Assembly: GCF_964019385.1 (NCBI RefSeq)
Contig: NC_088654.1
Coordinates: forward strand, 14,331,100-14,395,099
Source: Sycon ciliatum
Taxonomy: Eukaryota > Porifera > Calcarea > Leucosolenida > Sycettidae
Length of the DNA: 64,000 nt
Reading direction: 5' to 3'
In this document: positions 1 to 10,011 of the stretch, piece after piece
How the letters are laid out: every line of letters starts with the position of its first letter
Position numbering within the stretch: the first letter of the stretch is position 1
Position numbers and translations under genes: made by a program
The notes under the pieces: generated by a model
Database searches by the model: none
Told to the model about the DNA's origin: nothing
What the model saw: the letters and a program-made list of their open reading frames with translations, nothing else

Positions 1-1000
1 ACCATTCTTTCACCATTCTTTCACCATTCTTTCACCATTCTTTCACCATTCTTTCACCATTCTTTCACCATTCTTTCACCATTCTTTCACCATTCTTTCA
101 CCATTCTTTCACCATTCTTTCACCATTCTTTCACCATTCTTTCACCATTCTTTCACCATTCTTTCACCATTCTTTCACCATTCTTTCACCATTCTTTCAC
201 CATTCTTTCACCATTCTTTCACCATTCTTTCACCATTCTTTCACCATTCTTTCACCATTCTTTCACCATTCTTTCACCATTCTTTCACCATTCTTTCACC
301 ATTCTTTCACCATTCTTTCACCATTCTTTCACCATTCTTTCACCATTCTTTCACCATTCTTTCACCATTCTTTCACCATTCTTTCACCATTCTTTCACCA
401 TTCTTTCACCATTCTTTCACCATTCTTTCACCATTCTTTCACCATTCTTTCACCATTCTTTCACCATTCTTTCACCATTCTTTCACCATTCTTTCGCCAT
501 TCTTTCGCCATTCTTTCACCATCCTTTCACCATTCTTTCACCATTCTTTCACCATTCTTTCACCATTCTTTCACCATTCTTTCACCATTCTTTCACCATT
601 CTTTCACCATTCTTTCCCCATTCTTTCACCATTCTTTCACCATTCTTTCACCATTCTTTCACTATTCTTTCACCATTCTTTCACCATTCTTTCACCATTC
701 TTTCACCATTCTTTCACCATTCTTTCACCATTCTTTCACCATTCTTACAACATTCTTTCACCATTCTTTGACCATTCTTTCACCATTCTTTCACCATTCT
801 TTCACTATTCTTTCACCATTCTTTCACCATTCTTTCACCATTCTTTCACCATTCTTTCACCATTCTTTCACCATTCTTTCACCATTCTTTCACCATTCTT
901 TCACCATTCTTTCACCATTCTTTCACCATTCTTTCACCATTCTTTCACCATTCTTTCACCATTCTTTCACCATTCTTTCACCATTCTTTCACCATTCTTT
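1..1000. repeat. 11-bp satellite array (unit ACCATTCTTTC)
   Basis: About 91 head-to-tail copies of an 11-bp unit, running off the left edge of the window. Variants are sparse single-base changes such as TTCG, TTTG and CACT forms. Because 11 is not a multiple of 3, a chance open frame over it repeats the same 11-residue peptide; this is not a gene. The same satellite recurs at 44616-45368 and 45412-45596. Confidence 0.97.
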
Positions 1001-1400
1001 TCTGCTTCTGGACAACATACTACGGTATAAGTACCAATTTTCGTTTGGAATTAAGTTTCGCTATATCCGTTAGTGGCCACGGAATAACTAAAGTTCGTAC
1101 CAAAGTAATTTTTTTTTCTTAACTTTCGGGGGTCAGACCTTGACCAAAAACCAAAATTAATACGTAGCAAGCCTGCTAGTGGAGTGATCTAACGAAAGAT
1201 TTTGTGAACGAAATTTTTTACTTATACAGAACTAAAACTCCCAATCAACCTAACCACTTATCGTCATCCTTCTCAGTACTCTCACTTAGCTGCCACTCCA
1301 AAGTGAATAAGCTAGCTTAGCTTTGTCAGGTCTGTCACCAGTATTCTGCAGACATAATCTGCCTACGTTAAGCGTGGCTGACATACCGTCTTGACCGCTG
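1001..1400. other. Satellite flank, shared with 45597-45995
   Basis: Unique-looking, AT-rich sequence beginning TCTGCTTCTGGACAACATAC. It is nearly identical to the sequence after the second satellite cluster. I see no gene in it. The shared flank shows that satellite plus flank were copied together as part of a larger duplicated segment. Confidence 0.8.
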
Positions 1401-1904
1401 AACTTTGATCCGCTGTGATAATCTACCAGAAAAAGGCTATGGCGGTGTTGCTACTCTTGTAGCTGACAGGTGGTTCTCCTCCATCAAGCGCCGGCTCGAC
1501 CTTGAGCGCTGTGGATTGGAAGTGGTTTGGCTCGAATTGCGGCCAGTAACCTTTCCCTCACTTCTCCTCATCATCTGTGCTCTACTTACAGACCCCCTGG
1601 AGACAGAATCTCCCAAGTCCAGGCATTTAGTGAGCTCATAGAGGACTGTCTGTCAAGTATCAGCCTCGCCAATGCTGCGCCAGTACTAGCAGGAGACTTG
1701 AATGCTCGCCACTCTAACTGGTGTGCTAGTGACATCACGAATCATGCTGGAAGAGAGTTCCGTAAACTCTTCTCTTGGCCCTGAGCAAATGGTGACATCC
1801 CCCCCCCCCCCCCTGGCTTACCATCGTGTATTGACGTTGTACTCATGGATCATCCTCAACTGTTACCCTCTCTTACGTCTGTTGCCCCTCTTGGTGCATC
1901 TGAC
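1401..1904 (+). pseudogene. LINE endonuclease-domain fragment, frameshifted
   Basis: Two overlapping frames together carry recognisable APE-endonuclease pieces of a non-LTR retrotransposon: YGGVATLV near 1438, a YRPP motif near 1584, the core GDLNARHSNW near 1690-1720 and a terminal LGASD near 1890. A frameshift lies around 1560, and a run of C residues at about 1799-1815 disrupts the frame again. The fragment is interrupted at 1904 by another LINE; its continuation (SDHAQIL) resumes at 4070. A paralogous uninterrupted copy is at 45996-46530. Confidence 0.8.
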
Positions 1905-2563
1905 GAACATCTGTCTTTCTCAACCCAAGTGGATGCAGTATGTGCATCTGTCAATAGAAAGGTCGGAGCATTTGTCCATGCAAAGTAGAATATCAGCATT
2001 TTTGGCAAACGATTTTTCTATTTATCGATCATTCAGTCCACATTTGAGTTTTGCGGCGCTGCATATATTCATTGCTTATCACAAACCCTATATGACAAGC
2101 TTCTTACTGCCAGCCGCGTAGCATTAAAGAGAATATTTTCGTTGGACAGAATGACTCCCACCACTCTTCTCTACAGTCATACTAACTTGTACGCCCTTGA
2201 GAAACGCCTCAACTTCAAACCTTATGTATTTGTTTACCGCTGCCTGAATGGACTTGCTAGTCCTCTTCTGCGAGACCGCTTTACCTTGCGCGCCCATGGT
2301 GCTCGCACTGCAGCCACCACCCGTGGCCAAGTCTCTGCTGCTCTTGTTCTGCCCCCCGCTAACACCCGATATGGCTTTAGTGCAATTTCTTATTTGGGCG
2401 CTGCCAGGTGGAATACACTTCCACCGGCTTGCCGCATGTCTAGTTCACCAGCTGAATTTCGCTCATCCATCAAAATATAACTAGGGTTCCTTGAAAAAAG
2501 GCGCTGACGCCTGTTGGGAATTCTCTAGTAAAAGAAGAATAAATAATAATAATAATAATAATA
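1905..2563 (+). mobile_element. 5'-truncated LINE with (AAT)n tail
   Basis: This is the C-terminal part of a non-LTR RT protein. The segment reads DEHLSFSTQV... and then, with frame breaks, DRMTPTTLLYSHTNLY...VYRCLNG...ARWNTLPPACR. It matches the C-terminus of the LINE at 59985-60866 (DEHLTFRPQV..., DRMTPTAL..., GRWNTLPPNCR). It ends in an AAT microsatellite at about 2540. The insertion, including palindromes lodged in its tail, spans 1905-4062 and is flanked by the 7-bp direct repeat ATCTGAC (1898-1904 and 4063-4069). ATCTGAC occurs once, uninterrupted, in the paralogous segment at 46474-46480. The coding part is dead. Confidence 0.8.
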
Positions 2564-3054
2564 ATACGTATTCGCATGCAACGACGCAAATCCACACAAT
2601 TCAGTAGACACTTTTTCTATCAAACGTTTTCTTTCCCTTCTCTTCAGGATAGTACAGGGAATGTTGGAAATTAGAAAAAAACACATAACTATAATTATAG
2701 AGAATGAAAGAAAGAAAAAGTCAACACTTCAACATAAGTGTTAAAATGATTAAAAAGTGTTAAAAACTCAAAAACAAACAGCTGCAAGTTGTAGACAAAC
2801 ACGTTGAACACATTTTGAGTTTTTAACACTTTAATCATTTTAACACCTATGTTGAAGTGTTGACTTTTTCTTTCTTTCATTCTCTATATAGTTATGTGTT
2901 TTTTTCTAATTTCCAACATTCCCTGTACTATCCTGAAGAGAAGGGAAAGAAAACCTTTGATAGAAAAAGTGTCTACTGAATTGTGTGGATTTGCGTCGTT
3001 GCATGCGAATACGTATTACGAAACTGTTTTTCCCAAAGCCTCCAAACTACTGTT

Positions 3055-3059
<5 letters not shown>
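2564..3059. repeat. Palindrome with about 200-bp arms, built from a Penelope-like 3' end
   Basis: The left arm (about 2566-2790) and right arm (about 2815-3018) are reverse complements with few mismatches, separated by a short loop around ACAAACACGTTGAACACAT. Left arm and loop match 36880-37120, the 3' untranslated part of a Penelope-like fragment; the right-arm extension to 3059 matches the same element's end near 36842. It therefore looks like two tail segments of that element joined in inverted orientation. It sits inside the AAT tail of the LINE at 1905. Confidence 0.75.

Positions 3060-3120
<61 letters not shown>
3060..3120. repeat. (AAT)n microsatellite
   Basis: About 20 copies of AAT/ATA. 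It is best read as part of the AAT tail of the LINE inserted at 1905, split by later insertions. Further pieces of the tail lie at 2540-2563, 3721-3743 and 4048-4062. Confidence 0.85.
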
Positions 3121-4050
3121 GTAGAAAGGAAAAGGACATATGGAAACGAGTTAAGAGTAACTCTCCACCACTGTAACTAGATACTATATACAGTCAGAAA
3201 GTGCAACCACTAGGCACAAAACTGACAGAGTACTGAGACATTCGACGTCCTGACACCTAGCTTCAACACATCTCCGTAGCGCTAACCGACAGCCTTCCAA
3301 CTTGGAAGGTTCAAGGTTATGGAAAGACCAAAGAGGGGAAGGCAAGCGCAACGAAAACGAGCACAAGCTACAGTCCCAACGGAACAAAGAATGTCGATTG
3401 TCACTGGACGATGACGAGACCAGTAGGCGATTTGACAAAGCGGTCTAACTACAATTCGAAGCAGCAAAGCAGCACACCACCCAACTTGGGTGGGTCAAAA
3501 TATTGGAAGGCTGTCGGTTAGCGCTACGGAGATGTGTTGAAGCTAGGTGTCAGGACGTCGAATGTCTCAGTACTCTGTCAGTTTTGTGCCTAGTGGTTGC
3601 ACTTTCTGACTGTATATAGTATCTAGTTACAGTGGTGGAGAGTTACTCTTAACTCGTTTCATTATGTCCTTTTCCTTTCTACTTTTATTATACTGAAGTA
3701 GGCTCAATACCCGAGTTTCAAATAATAATAATAATAATAATAATTTGAAACTCGGGTATTGAGCCAATAATAAAAGTAGAAAGGAAAAGGACATATGGAA
3801 ACGAGTTAAGAGTAACTCTCCACCACTCTCTTTGGTCTTTCCATAACCTTGAACCTTCCAAGTTGGAAGGCTGTCGGTTAGCGCTACGGAGATGTGTTGA
3901 AGCTAGGTGTCAGGACGTCGAATGTCTCAGTACTCTGTCAGTTTTGTGCCTAGTTGTTGCACTTTCTGACTGTATATAGTATCTAGTTACAGTGGTGGAG
4001 AGTTACTCTTAACTCGTTTCCATATGTCCTTTTCCTTTCTACTTTTAATA
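3118..4050. mobile_element. Cluster of palindromic MITE copies
   Basis: A first inverted repeat has arms at about 3118-3299 and 3507-3688, starting AGTAGAAAGGAAAAGGACAT and ending in its complement, with a spacer of about 200 bp. A second, internally shortened copy spans about 3772-4046. No transposase frame is present. The right arm of the second copy also marks the start of the large tandem duplication: the homology resumes at 16801 within the sequence TTGGTCTTTCCATAACC. Confidence 0.75.
3701..3765. repeat. Perfect 22-bp inverted repeat around an AAT loop
   Basis: The arm at 3701-3722, beginning GGCTCAATACCCGAG, is the exact complement of 3744-3765. The loop is seven AAT units. It lies between two MITE copies and could extrude as a cruciform. 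I cannot assign it to an element. Confidence 0.85.
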
Positions 4051-4069
4051 ATAATAATAATAATAATCT

Positions 4070-4270
4070 GACCACGCACAGATCCTCAGTCACTTCCTAC
4101 TGCTTACTGATGCTGCTTATCGTACATGAGGAACCTGCTGCAAACGAAAATCCAGCTGCAGCACCAGCAGAATCATAAATTACACCCACACTTATGATGA
4201 CGTAACATCACGTCGAACCTTAGCAGCGATCGCGACAAAAATTACGCTATTACAGAGTTCACGCTGACTT
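4070..4270 (+). other. LINE endonuclease tail and TRIM-upstream sequence
   Basis: The first about 75 bp encode the end of the endonuclease fragment (SDHAQILSHFLLL). The rest is the sequence that lies upstream of TRIM copies. The same stretch is uninterrupted at 46481-46720. It ends with GACTT (4266-4270), the left target-site repeat of the gypsy element. Confidence 0.7.
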
Positions 4271-4442
4271 TGTAACCGTTTGAAGGTATTCTTGGAAAAG
4301 ACAATGCTTGCTCAAGGTAACACAACTGATATAGGGCACTTCGTGCCCTAAGGTGATAACGCGAGTGCTGACAGGATTTGGAAAGGTGCAAGATACAGAG
4401 GTAGAGGGCAGATAAGGTTAGCGCTAACAGGGAACTGTTACA
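4271..4442 (-). repeat. 3' LTR of gypsy copy 1
   Basis: 172 bp, TGTAACCG...ACTGTTACA as read on the plus strand. It differs from the LTR at 10484-10652 by a 2-3 bp length difference in two places and a few substitutions, so this insertion is older than the gypsy element at 53883. Confidence 0.9.
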
Positions 4443-4629
4443 CCATCCCTCCCTCCTAAGCGAGGCACAGGTGCCTCCAGGGAGTCGAGGAATATGTGGA
4501 AAGGGAATATTCAAATGAAATCGTGTCAACCCAACAACGCTCATCTAATTGAAGCACCGTTCAAGGTAACCAAGGACAGTCAGGCGAGTGAAGATAGCGG
4601 AAATGGGGAAAATCTAAAACAGGAGGGGA

Positions 4630-5425
4630 ATGGATTGCTTAACACAACAAGGATCAGGGATGTACACGTAAGCGCCATAGTGACCAAAGTTGCAAGGAAG
4701 ATAGGCGCCTTGTGGCGAGCCCGTCGATGCCTCTCCCGCAGCTCGCGCAAGATATATGTAAAGGCTATTGTCATGCCGGATATGATATATGGTGTCTGCA
4801 GCTTCTCTGCAGCCCTCCGCGTGACCCAACTCCAGCGTCTGCAAGCCATGCAAAACCGGGCGATCCGATGCATTGATGGCAGCCCGCCATGTTCCGCGAT
4901 GCAGCCCCTCCTGGCTGCAAACTCGATTTACCGCGTCACTGAACTTTTTAAACAAAAGCTCCTGATCTTCATCTGGCGTTGTCTAAATGACTCCACTAAC
5001 AGTTAGCCTTGTTATAGCCCAGCTTCTCAAACCAGCAGCATGCAGCGGCAGAAGTACGCGCCATCAGCATGCCAATGGTCTGCTCAGCCCGCCAGCTCGC
5101 AGTCGGTGTGGCCAAACGAGATTCGCCACCGCAGGAGCATTGCTGTGGAACAGTTTGCCTAGAGAGGTGCGCACCGTATCCAGATTGCAAGATTTTAAGC
5201 TAGCCTGCCTTCCTTATGTATGCCTGAAATAGGTTGTGTTTCGTCAGGCTTTGACATGTTCCCTTTTTCTCAGTATTCTCGCTCGCATAGTACTCCACTT
5301 CTATGATAATATTGCCTATGCTGTTGCTCATTAGGATTTTGGCAAATTCTACCCTTCGCTTTCATATAACTGGGCCAGGAACCCGTTTGAACTTGCGAAG
5401 TAAAATAAAATCAATCAATCAATCA
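4630..5425 (+). mobile_element. 5'-truncated LINE fragment ending in (TCAA)n
   Basis: On the plus strand, opposite to its gypsy host. Frame 4494-5006 carries the thumb/C-terminal part of a non-LTR RT: VSAIVTKVARKIGALWRARR, then a YVKAIVMPDMIYGV segment equivalent to the 'RPVLEYG' region, then LQRLQAMQNRAIRCI. A second frame (4987-5232) carries the usual C-terminal FATAGALLWNSLPREVR motif. The 3' end is AATCAATCAATCAATCAAG at about 5408-5426. The exact 5' junction inside the gypsy 3' untranslated region is not resolved. Confidence 0.8.
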
Positions 5426-5495
5426 AGTGGGAATTCTCAAGGTACACGTGCAATTGAATTTGAGCGAGTAACATTTCGCGGTAACCATAGTGTCA

Positions 5496-6623
5496 CTAAC
5501 ATGCCCTGGACGCCCTGTAACACCTCAGAGAAACTATCGGCCTACCAGCCTCGTCAAGCAAGTTCCCTTCTGGCTCCCAGGTGGCTTCGTCGTCTGGGTA
5601 CCCTTGCCACTTGACAAGGTACTGAGTCTGATGCCTTCGCTGGCGATCGTCAAGAATCTTCTCCGCCATGTATCTGGTCTGACCGTGCAAGTCAGTGAAC
5701 GGTGGCGGGGGTGGCTGCCGCCTGCCGGGAATAGTATTCTGCTCATACCGGCGCAGAGCAGTGACATTGAAGACAGGGTGGCACCGAATAGCGCTGGGTA
5801 GATCCAGATGATAGGCGTTGGGTCCGATCTTCTTGATGATTGGGTAGGGCCCGAACCACTTAGGGCGTAGCTTCTGTGAAGGCTGATCCCGGGCTTCTGC
5901 GGTTGTTAGGAAATCCTTGTACACCAGCACCATGTCGCCAACCTTCAGGTTGCTGGGCACCCTTCCCCTGCCTGCATACTGAGCTTGTCTAGTTTGAGCG
6001 GCAATCATGGCGTCATTTGCCAACTTGACGGCATCCGCCCGATCCTGGATCCAGTCTGGGGCACTCCCTCCTCCCCTCCGTGCCAGGAAATCTGGTGGGG
6101 ACTTGGGATTAAGTCCATAATTTAGATAAAACGGCGTTCTAGAAGTGGAAGACTGATATGAACTATTAATTGAAAATTCTAAAAGAGGCAGAAGCTTGTC
6201 CCAATTATCTTGTTTGTGGTTAACAAACGCTCTAAGCACATCCTCAATTACTCTATTCATTCTCTCAGTCTGCCCATCGGTCTGTGGGTGATTGGCATTA
6301 CTAAACGACAAGGTGGTACCTAATTGATGAAACAATTCCCGGAAAAATTCAGAAGTAAATCTTGGGTCCCGATCACAAACAATAGTGTAACTCAAACCGT
6401 GTAATCTAAACACATTCTGGAGATACAAATCAGCAGAACCCTTAGCGTCAATTTTGGAAGTCGTGGGGACTAAATGGACACATTTTGTAAGCCGGTCAAC
6501 AAATGTATAAATTGCATCAAAGCCCTGAGGGGTCTGGGGTAAGCCAACGATAAAATCCATGGAAATATCTTTCCAGGGGGTGTCTGGTACTGGGAGCGAT
6601 TGCAGCAAACCGGATCTAGGCAA
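5496..6623 (-). pseudogene. Gypsy integrase core and chromodomain, copy 1
   Basis: A 375-codon open stretch of the pol gene. It contains the integrase catalytic core (MDFIVGLP with the first Asp, CDRDPRF with the second, TDGQTERMNR with the Glu), then a GPF/Y-type module (KWFGPYPIIKKIGPNAYHL) and a C-terminal chromodomain (YLVKWQGYPDDEATWEPEGNLL). In chromoviruses such a domain guides integration to modified chromatin. The N-terminal HHCC zinc finger lies in a different, damaged frame upstream, so an intact integrase is not encoded. Closest relative here: residues of about 850-1217 in the pol protein at 54927-58580. Confidence 0.9.
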
Positions 6624-7935
6624 CCCACCCTTAGTGCGCTAACATATGCGCAAGATTTAACAAATTTCTTCACGTCAAGGCCCATCTTGGGCCAATAGAA
6701 GAATTGACGAAGCCGGAAATATGTACGATCCCGTCCCTGATGGCCTGCCGTAACACAGTCGTGGTACTCCTGCAGGAGCTGAAGCCTTACTGTACACTTG
6801 GGTACACACAAGCGATTGTTTGATGCTGCACGGAGGTATAGGTACCTGGACTCTTCATCCCAATAGTACCGCTCGTTTAGATTATCAGAGGAATTGCCGC
6901 GCAGCCGCTGAATTATTGGGAAAAGCTGCTCGTCATTCTGATATGCTTCCGAAATCATCTCAGCAACACGCCAATCAGAAACCACGCGCAATGAGCCATC
7001 AGACTTTTTAACGAAAAAGACTGGGGCACCGTATGGTGACTTGCTGGGTTCGATGAAGCCCTTGCGGAGGAGTTCCGTGAGCTGGGCTTGCAATTCGTCC
7101 ATCTCGGGTTTGGGGAGACGGTAGGCAGCCCGTGATGGAGGAACGGCACCCTCCTCAGTCACAATCTCATGGTCGACATCCCTCTCTGGCGGAAGCTCGG
7201 TCGGCAGGTCGTCTGGAAAGATGTCGAGTACCGCCGCAGAAGGTTAGCCAGTTGCTCTTGATGATCTGGGTGTTGTCTGGCGGCTGATGGCTTGCTGTCC
7301 TCCTCCTCGTCGTCAGTAGCGTTGACCCACGCCAGGATTCCCTGCGCGCCTTTCCTCAACTCGCGGCTAGCCTGGGAACCAGATATGAGCATGCTCTCAA
7401 TTGGCGGCGACTCCTGATGCTCCGTATCACTATTTTGGCCGGAAGGGGGTTTAGCAACGAGCGGCTCTCCGTTCAGTTTGACTTCGTTGGTCTGAACGTT
7501 GATATCCGGATTGTGTCTGGTCAGCCATGGCTTGCCCATGATAGCATCATAGCGGCTCAACGGAAAAACTGTGAAAGATTGGGTGTCGCTGAAGTCTTTC
7601 ACGATAACCTTTACCGGACCGGTCCTCTTCAGTCCCGATGATGTCGATGAGCCATCAGCCAGGGTTACCTTCAGTGTTTCGTCCTTGCTCTCCGTAACAA
7701 GGCCGTTTCTTTGCACGAAAGCTTCCGATATGAAGTCGTGCGTCGATCTCGAGTCAATAAGCATAATTGCCCGGCGGCCGTCGATCCTGCCCTCAACACG
7801 GAGAAGGTCATGCTCCAAAGGAAGCTCCGTGTCCTGTACTGCGAGATCAACGTTGCTGACATGGGATTCCTGTTCGGCAACATCTTTCGAATCAGCTTGC
7901 AGCGTCGGTTCTTCCAGCTCTAGTACGCTGTAACG
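6470..7935 (-). pseudogene. Gypsy protease/RT remnant with large RT-RNase H deletion, copy 1
   Basis: The upstream frame (7159-7818, open to about 7935) is a retropepsin-like segment, but the active-site triplet reads DSR (MLIDSRSTHDF) where the intact relative has DSG. A frameshift near 7220 leads into 6470-7162, which starts as the RT N-terminus (AYRLPKPEMDELQ...VVSDWR) and then jumps directly to the post-RNase H linker (SEAYQNDEQLFPIIQRLRG). Against the intact pol protein about 390 residues are missing, including the whole RT palm with its FLDD motif and RNase H. It ends in the integrase zinc-finger region, whose CxxC pair is scrambled. A non-functional deletion derivative. Confidence 0.9.
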
Positions 7936-7942
7936 GTTGCGT

Positions 7943-10011
7943 ATTTTTTTATATTCTTAATTCCACGATGGCGTGACGCCAATAAGGATGATTAATAAGT
8001 GCGATAGAACTGGTACTAGCCAGAAACAGCTAGATGGAAACTAACCGGGAGGCAGGAAGCAATGGATCATGAAAAACAAGCGGGGGCAATAACGTTAGCA
8101 GGGGTGATCGAGATAGTTAAGTACACGTTCGAGATATCAGAAACCAGGGGGATGCGCGGAGCAGGAGCAGGTACTGCTCAAAAGAAGACTGGATGCATTG
8201 TTTCGGAAAGAATTTCTACGAGGTTGGGTTGTCATGTCGATAGGGAGTGAGTTGTAGAGGGTGAGGGCACTGTTGATGGGGGAATCTCGGTGCCTGTTCG
8301 TGTGTGCGTGTCCGATGGAGTAGGTCCTTGTCTGTCGAAGGGTGTATGGTTGGTGTTGACGTTGTGGTGCAAGATGTGGTTGTTGCAGGTGTGGTGGGGA
8401 GGTTTGGTGGTGGATGTCCCATGCTAGTAGGGCTTGTTTAACAAGGAGTCGTGAGCTAAGGGTGGGGAGCTTTGCGTGATGGAGGAGGGAGCTGTTGTGA
8501 ACTGGTGCAAAGAGGGGAATCCGAAGGCAGATGCGTATAGCACGGCGTTGAATTCTCTCCAGTGTGTCCCGCTGTTGCTGTGTTGTGTTCGAGAGGGCAA
8601 GGCTGCCATATTCGAGAACGGGTCGGATGTAGGTTGTGCATATTAACAATAGGCTGGAAGCGTTCATTGTGCCACGTGTCTTGTGGAGTTGGTGTAGTAG
8701 TTTTTTGGCTTTGTTGGTGGTTTCTATGATGTGTTGGGTCCATCGCAAATCGTCTTGGAGTGTAACACCAAGGTGCCTATGTTGGTGGACCTGCTGCAGC
8801 CGAGTCGAGTGGAGCGTGATGTGGATGGTGTGTTGGGGTTGGAAGGAAAGGACGACGGTTTTCGCGGTGTTAACGAGGAGATGCCAATCCTTCAACCATC
8901 GTTCTGCTGCGTCCACGGCACGTTGGAGGAATGCAGCTGACAAATCCCTCGTGTAATGCGTCGCGATGAGTGCCGTGTCATCGGCGAACTGGCTGCATTT
9001 AGTGTGAGAGCTTGTACATGCTGGGGGGAGGTCGATCGTGTACACCAGGAAAAGAAGAGGCCCCAGGACAGAGACCTGGGGTACTCCAGCTGGAATGGAT
9101 TTCCATGATGACAAAGCGGAGCCAACCTTGACGCGTTGTCGGCGGCGAGTCAGGTAGCTTGTGAGCCAGGTTAGGGCAATGCCACGGACACCAAGGTGCT
9201 CGAGTTTGGCCAGGAGGCCAGCATGCCAGACTCGGTCAAAAGCCTTTGATAAGTCAAAGAAGCATGCTGACACTGCCTGACCGGAATCTCGGCTGGCGGA
9301 AATCTCATGCACTAGGCGGGAGAGCTGTAGTTCAGTACTATCCTTAGATCGAAATCCAGATTGGTCGGCCGGTAGGTGGGGCTCAATATGGGTGTAGAGG
9401 CGTTGGTGAACAATCCTCTCCTGAACCTTGCTGACAACGCTTAGGAGCGAGATTGGTCTATAATTGGTGACCTCTGCACGAGAGGCTTTCTTGTGTAGAG
9501 GACTGATAGTGGCGTCGCGCCAGTCCTGTGGCTGCTCGCCTCGCGAGAAAGACTCGTTGAAAAGTGTTGCGAGGGAGCACGATATTTCGTCTGCAGTGAT
9601 CTTGAGCAATTTCGTCGGGATGCCATCGTACCCAGCCGACTTCCGGAAATCAAGAGCGGAAAGGAGTTTTCTGACCTCCTCCTGGGTGGTGATGATTTCC
9701 TTCAGTTCGCTTCCTATGATGCGCGACATGCCAATCTCTGGCACGGCTTCAGTTGGTCCGGAGACGGACTTCTGGCTTTCCGAAATGAAAAAATTGTTAA
9801 ACGCTTCCGCCTTTTCTCCATCTGATCTAGCCACTGTTTTGTTCGCTGAAATAGGTGGAAGCTGCTTTTTCGGGGACGACCGCAGTGATTTCATTAACTT
9901 GTACAGGTTTCGCTGTGGGACACCAGTTACGTCGCCTTGCGCGGTAGTGGATACGAAGGCGGATTTAGCTTCTCTCAGTAGTGTTGTGGTCCTATTGCGT
10001 TGAGTAACGAA
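7943..10011 (-). mobile_element. LINE fragment inserted in gypsy gag, copy 1
   Basis: Gypsy gag similarity stops at about 10012, and gypsy pol similarity (NRYSVLELEEPTLQ) resumes at about 7940. Between them lies the RT half of a non-LTR element with about 190 bp of 3' untranslated sequence ending in an A-rich tail (complement of about 7943-7960). The endonuclease half is absent, so the element is 5'-truncated. Gag residues after about 150, including the zinc knuckle and the gag/pol frameshift site, are missing from the host, so the insertion came with or after a target deletion. Confidence 0.8.

Noticed and set aside
768..1073. Open frame with an 11-residue repeat (TILSPFFHHSF), also at 44821-45150 and 45147-45398
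   Set aside because: It is the 11-bp satellite read in three frames; any stop-free unit gives such a frame. No start context or unique sequence.
2985..3176. Poly-Asn frame
   Set aside because: Translation of an AAT microsatellite.
4494..5006. Host gene of 170 codons
   Set aside because: Contains non-LTR RT C-terminal motifs and ends near a (TCAA)n tail; it is a LINE fragment, with its first about 45 codons from gypsy flank.
9464..10003. 179-codon plus-strand frame
   Set aside because: Shadow of the LINE RT on the opposite strand; no recognisable motifs. Same for the copy at 22437-22976.
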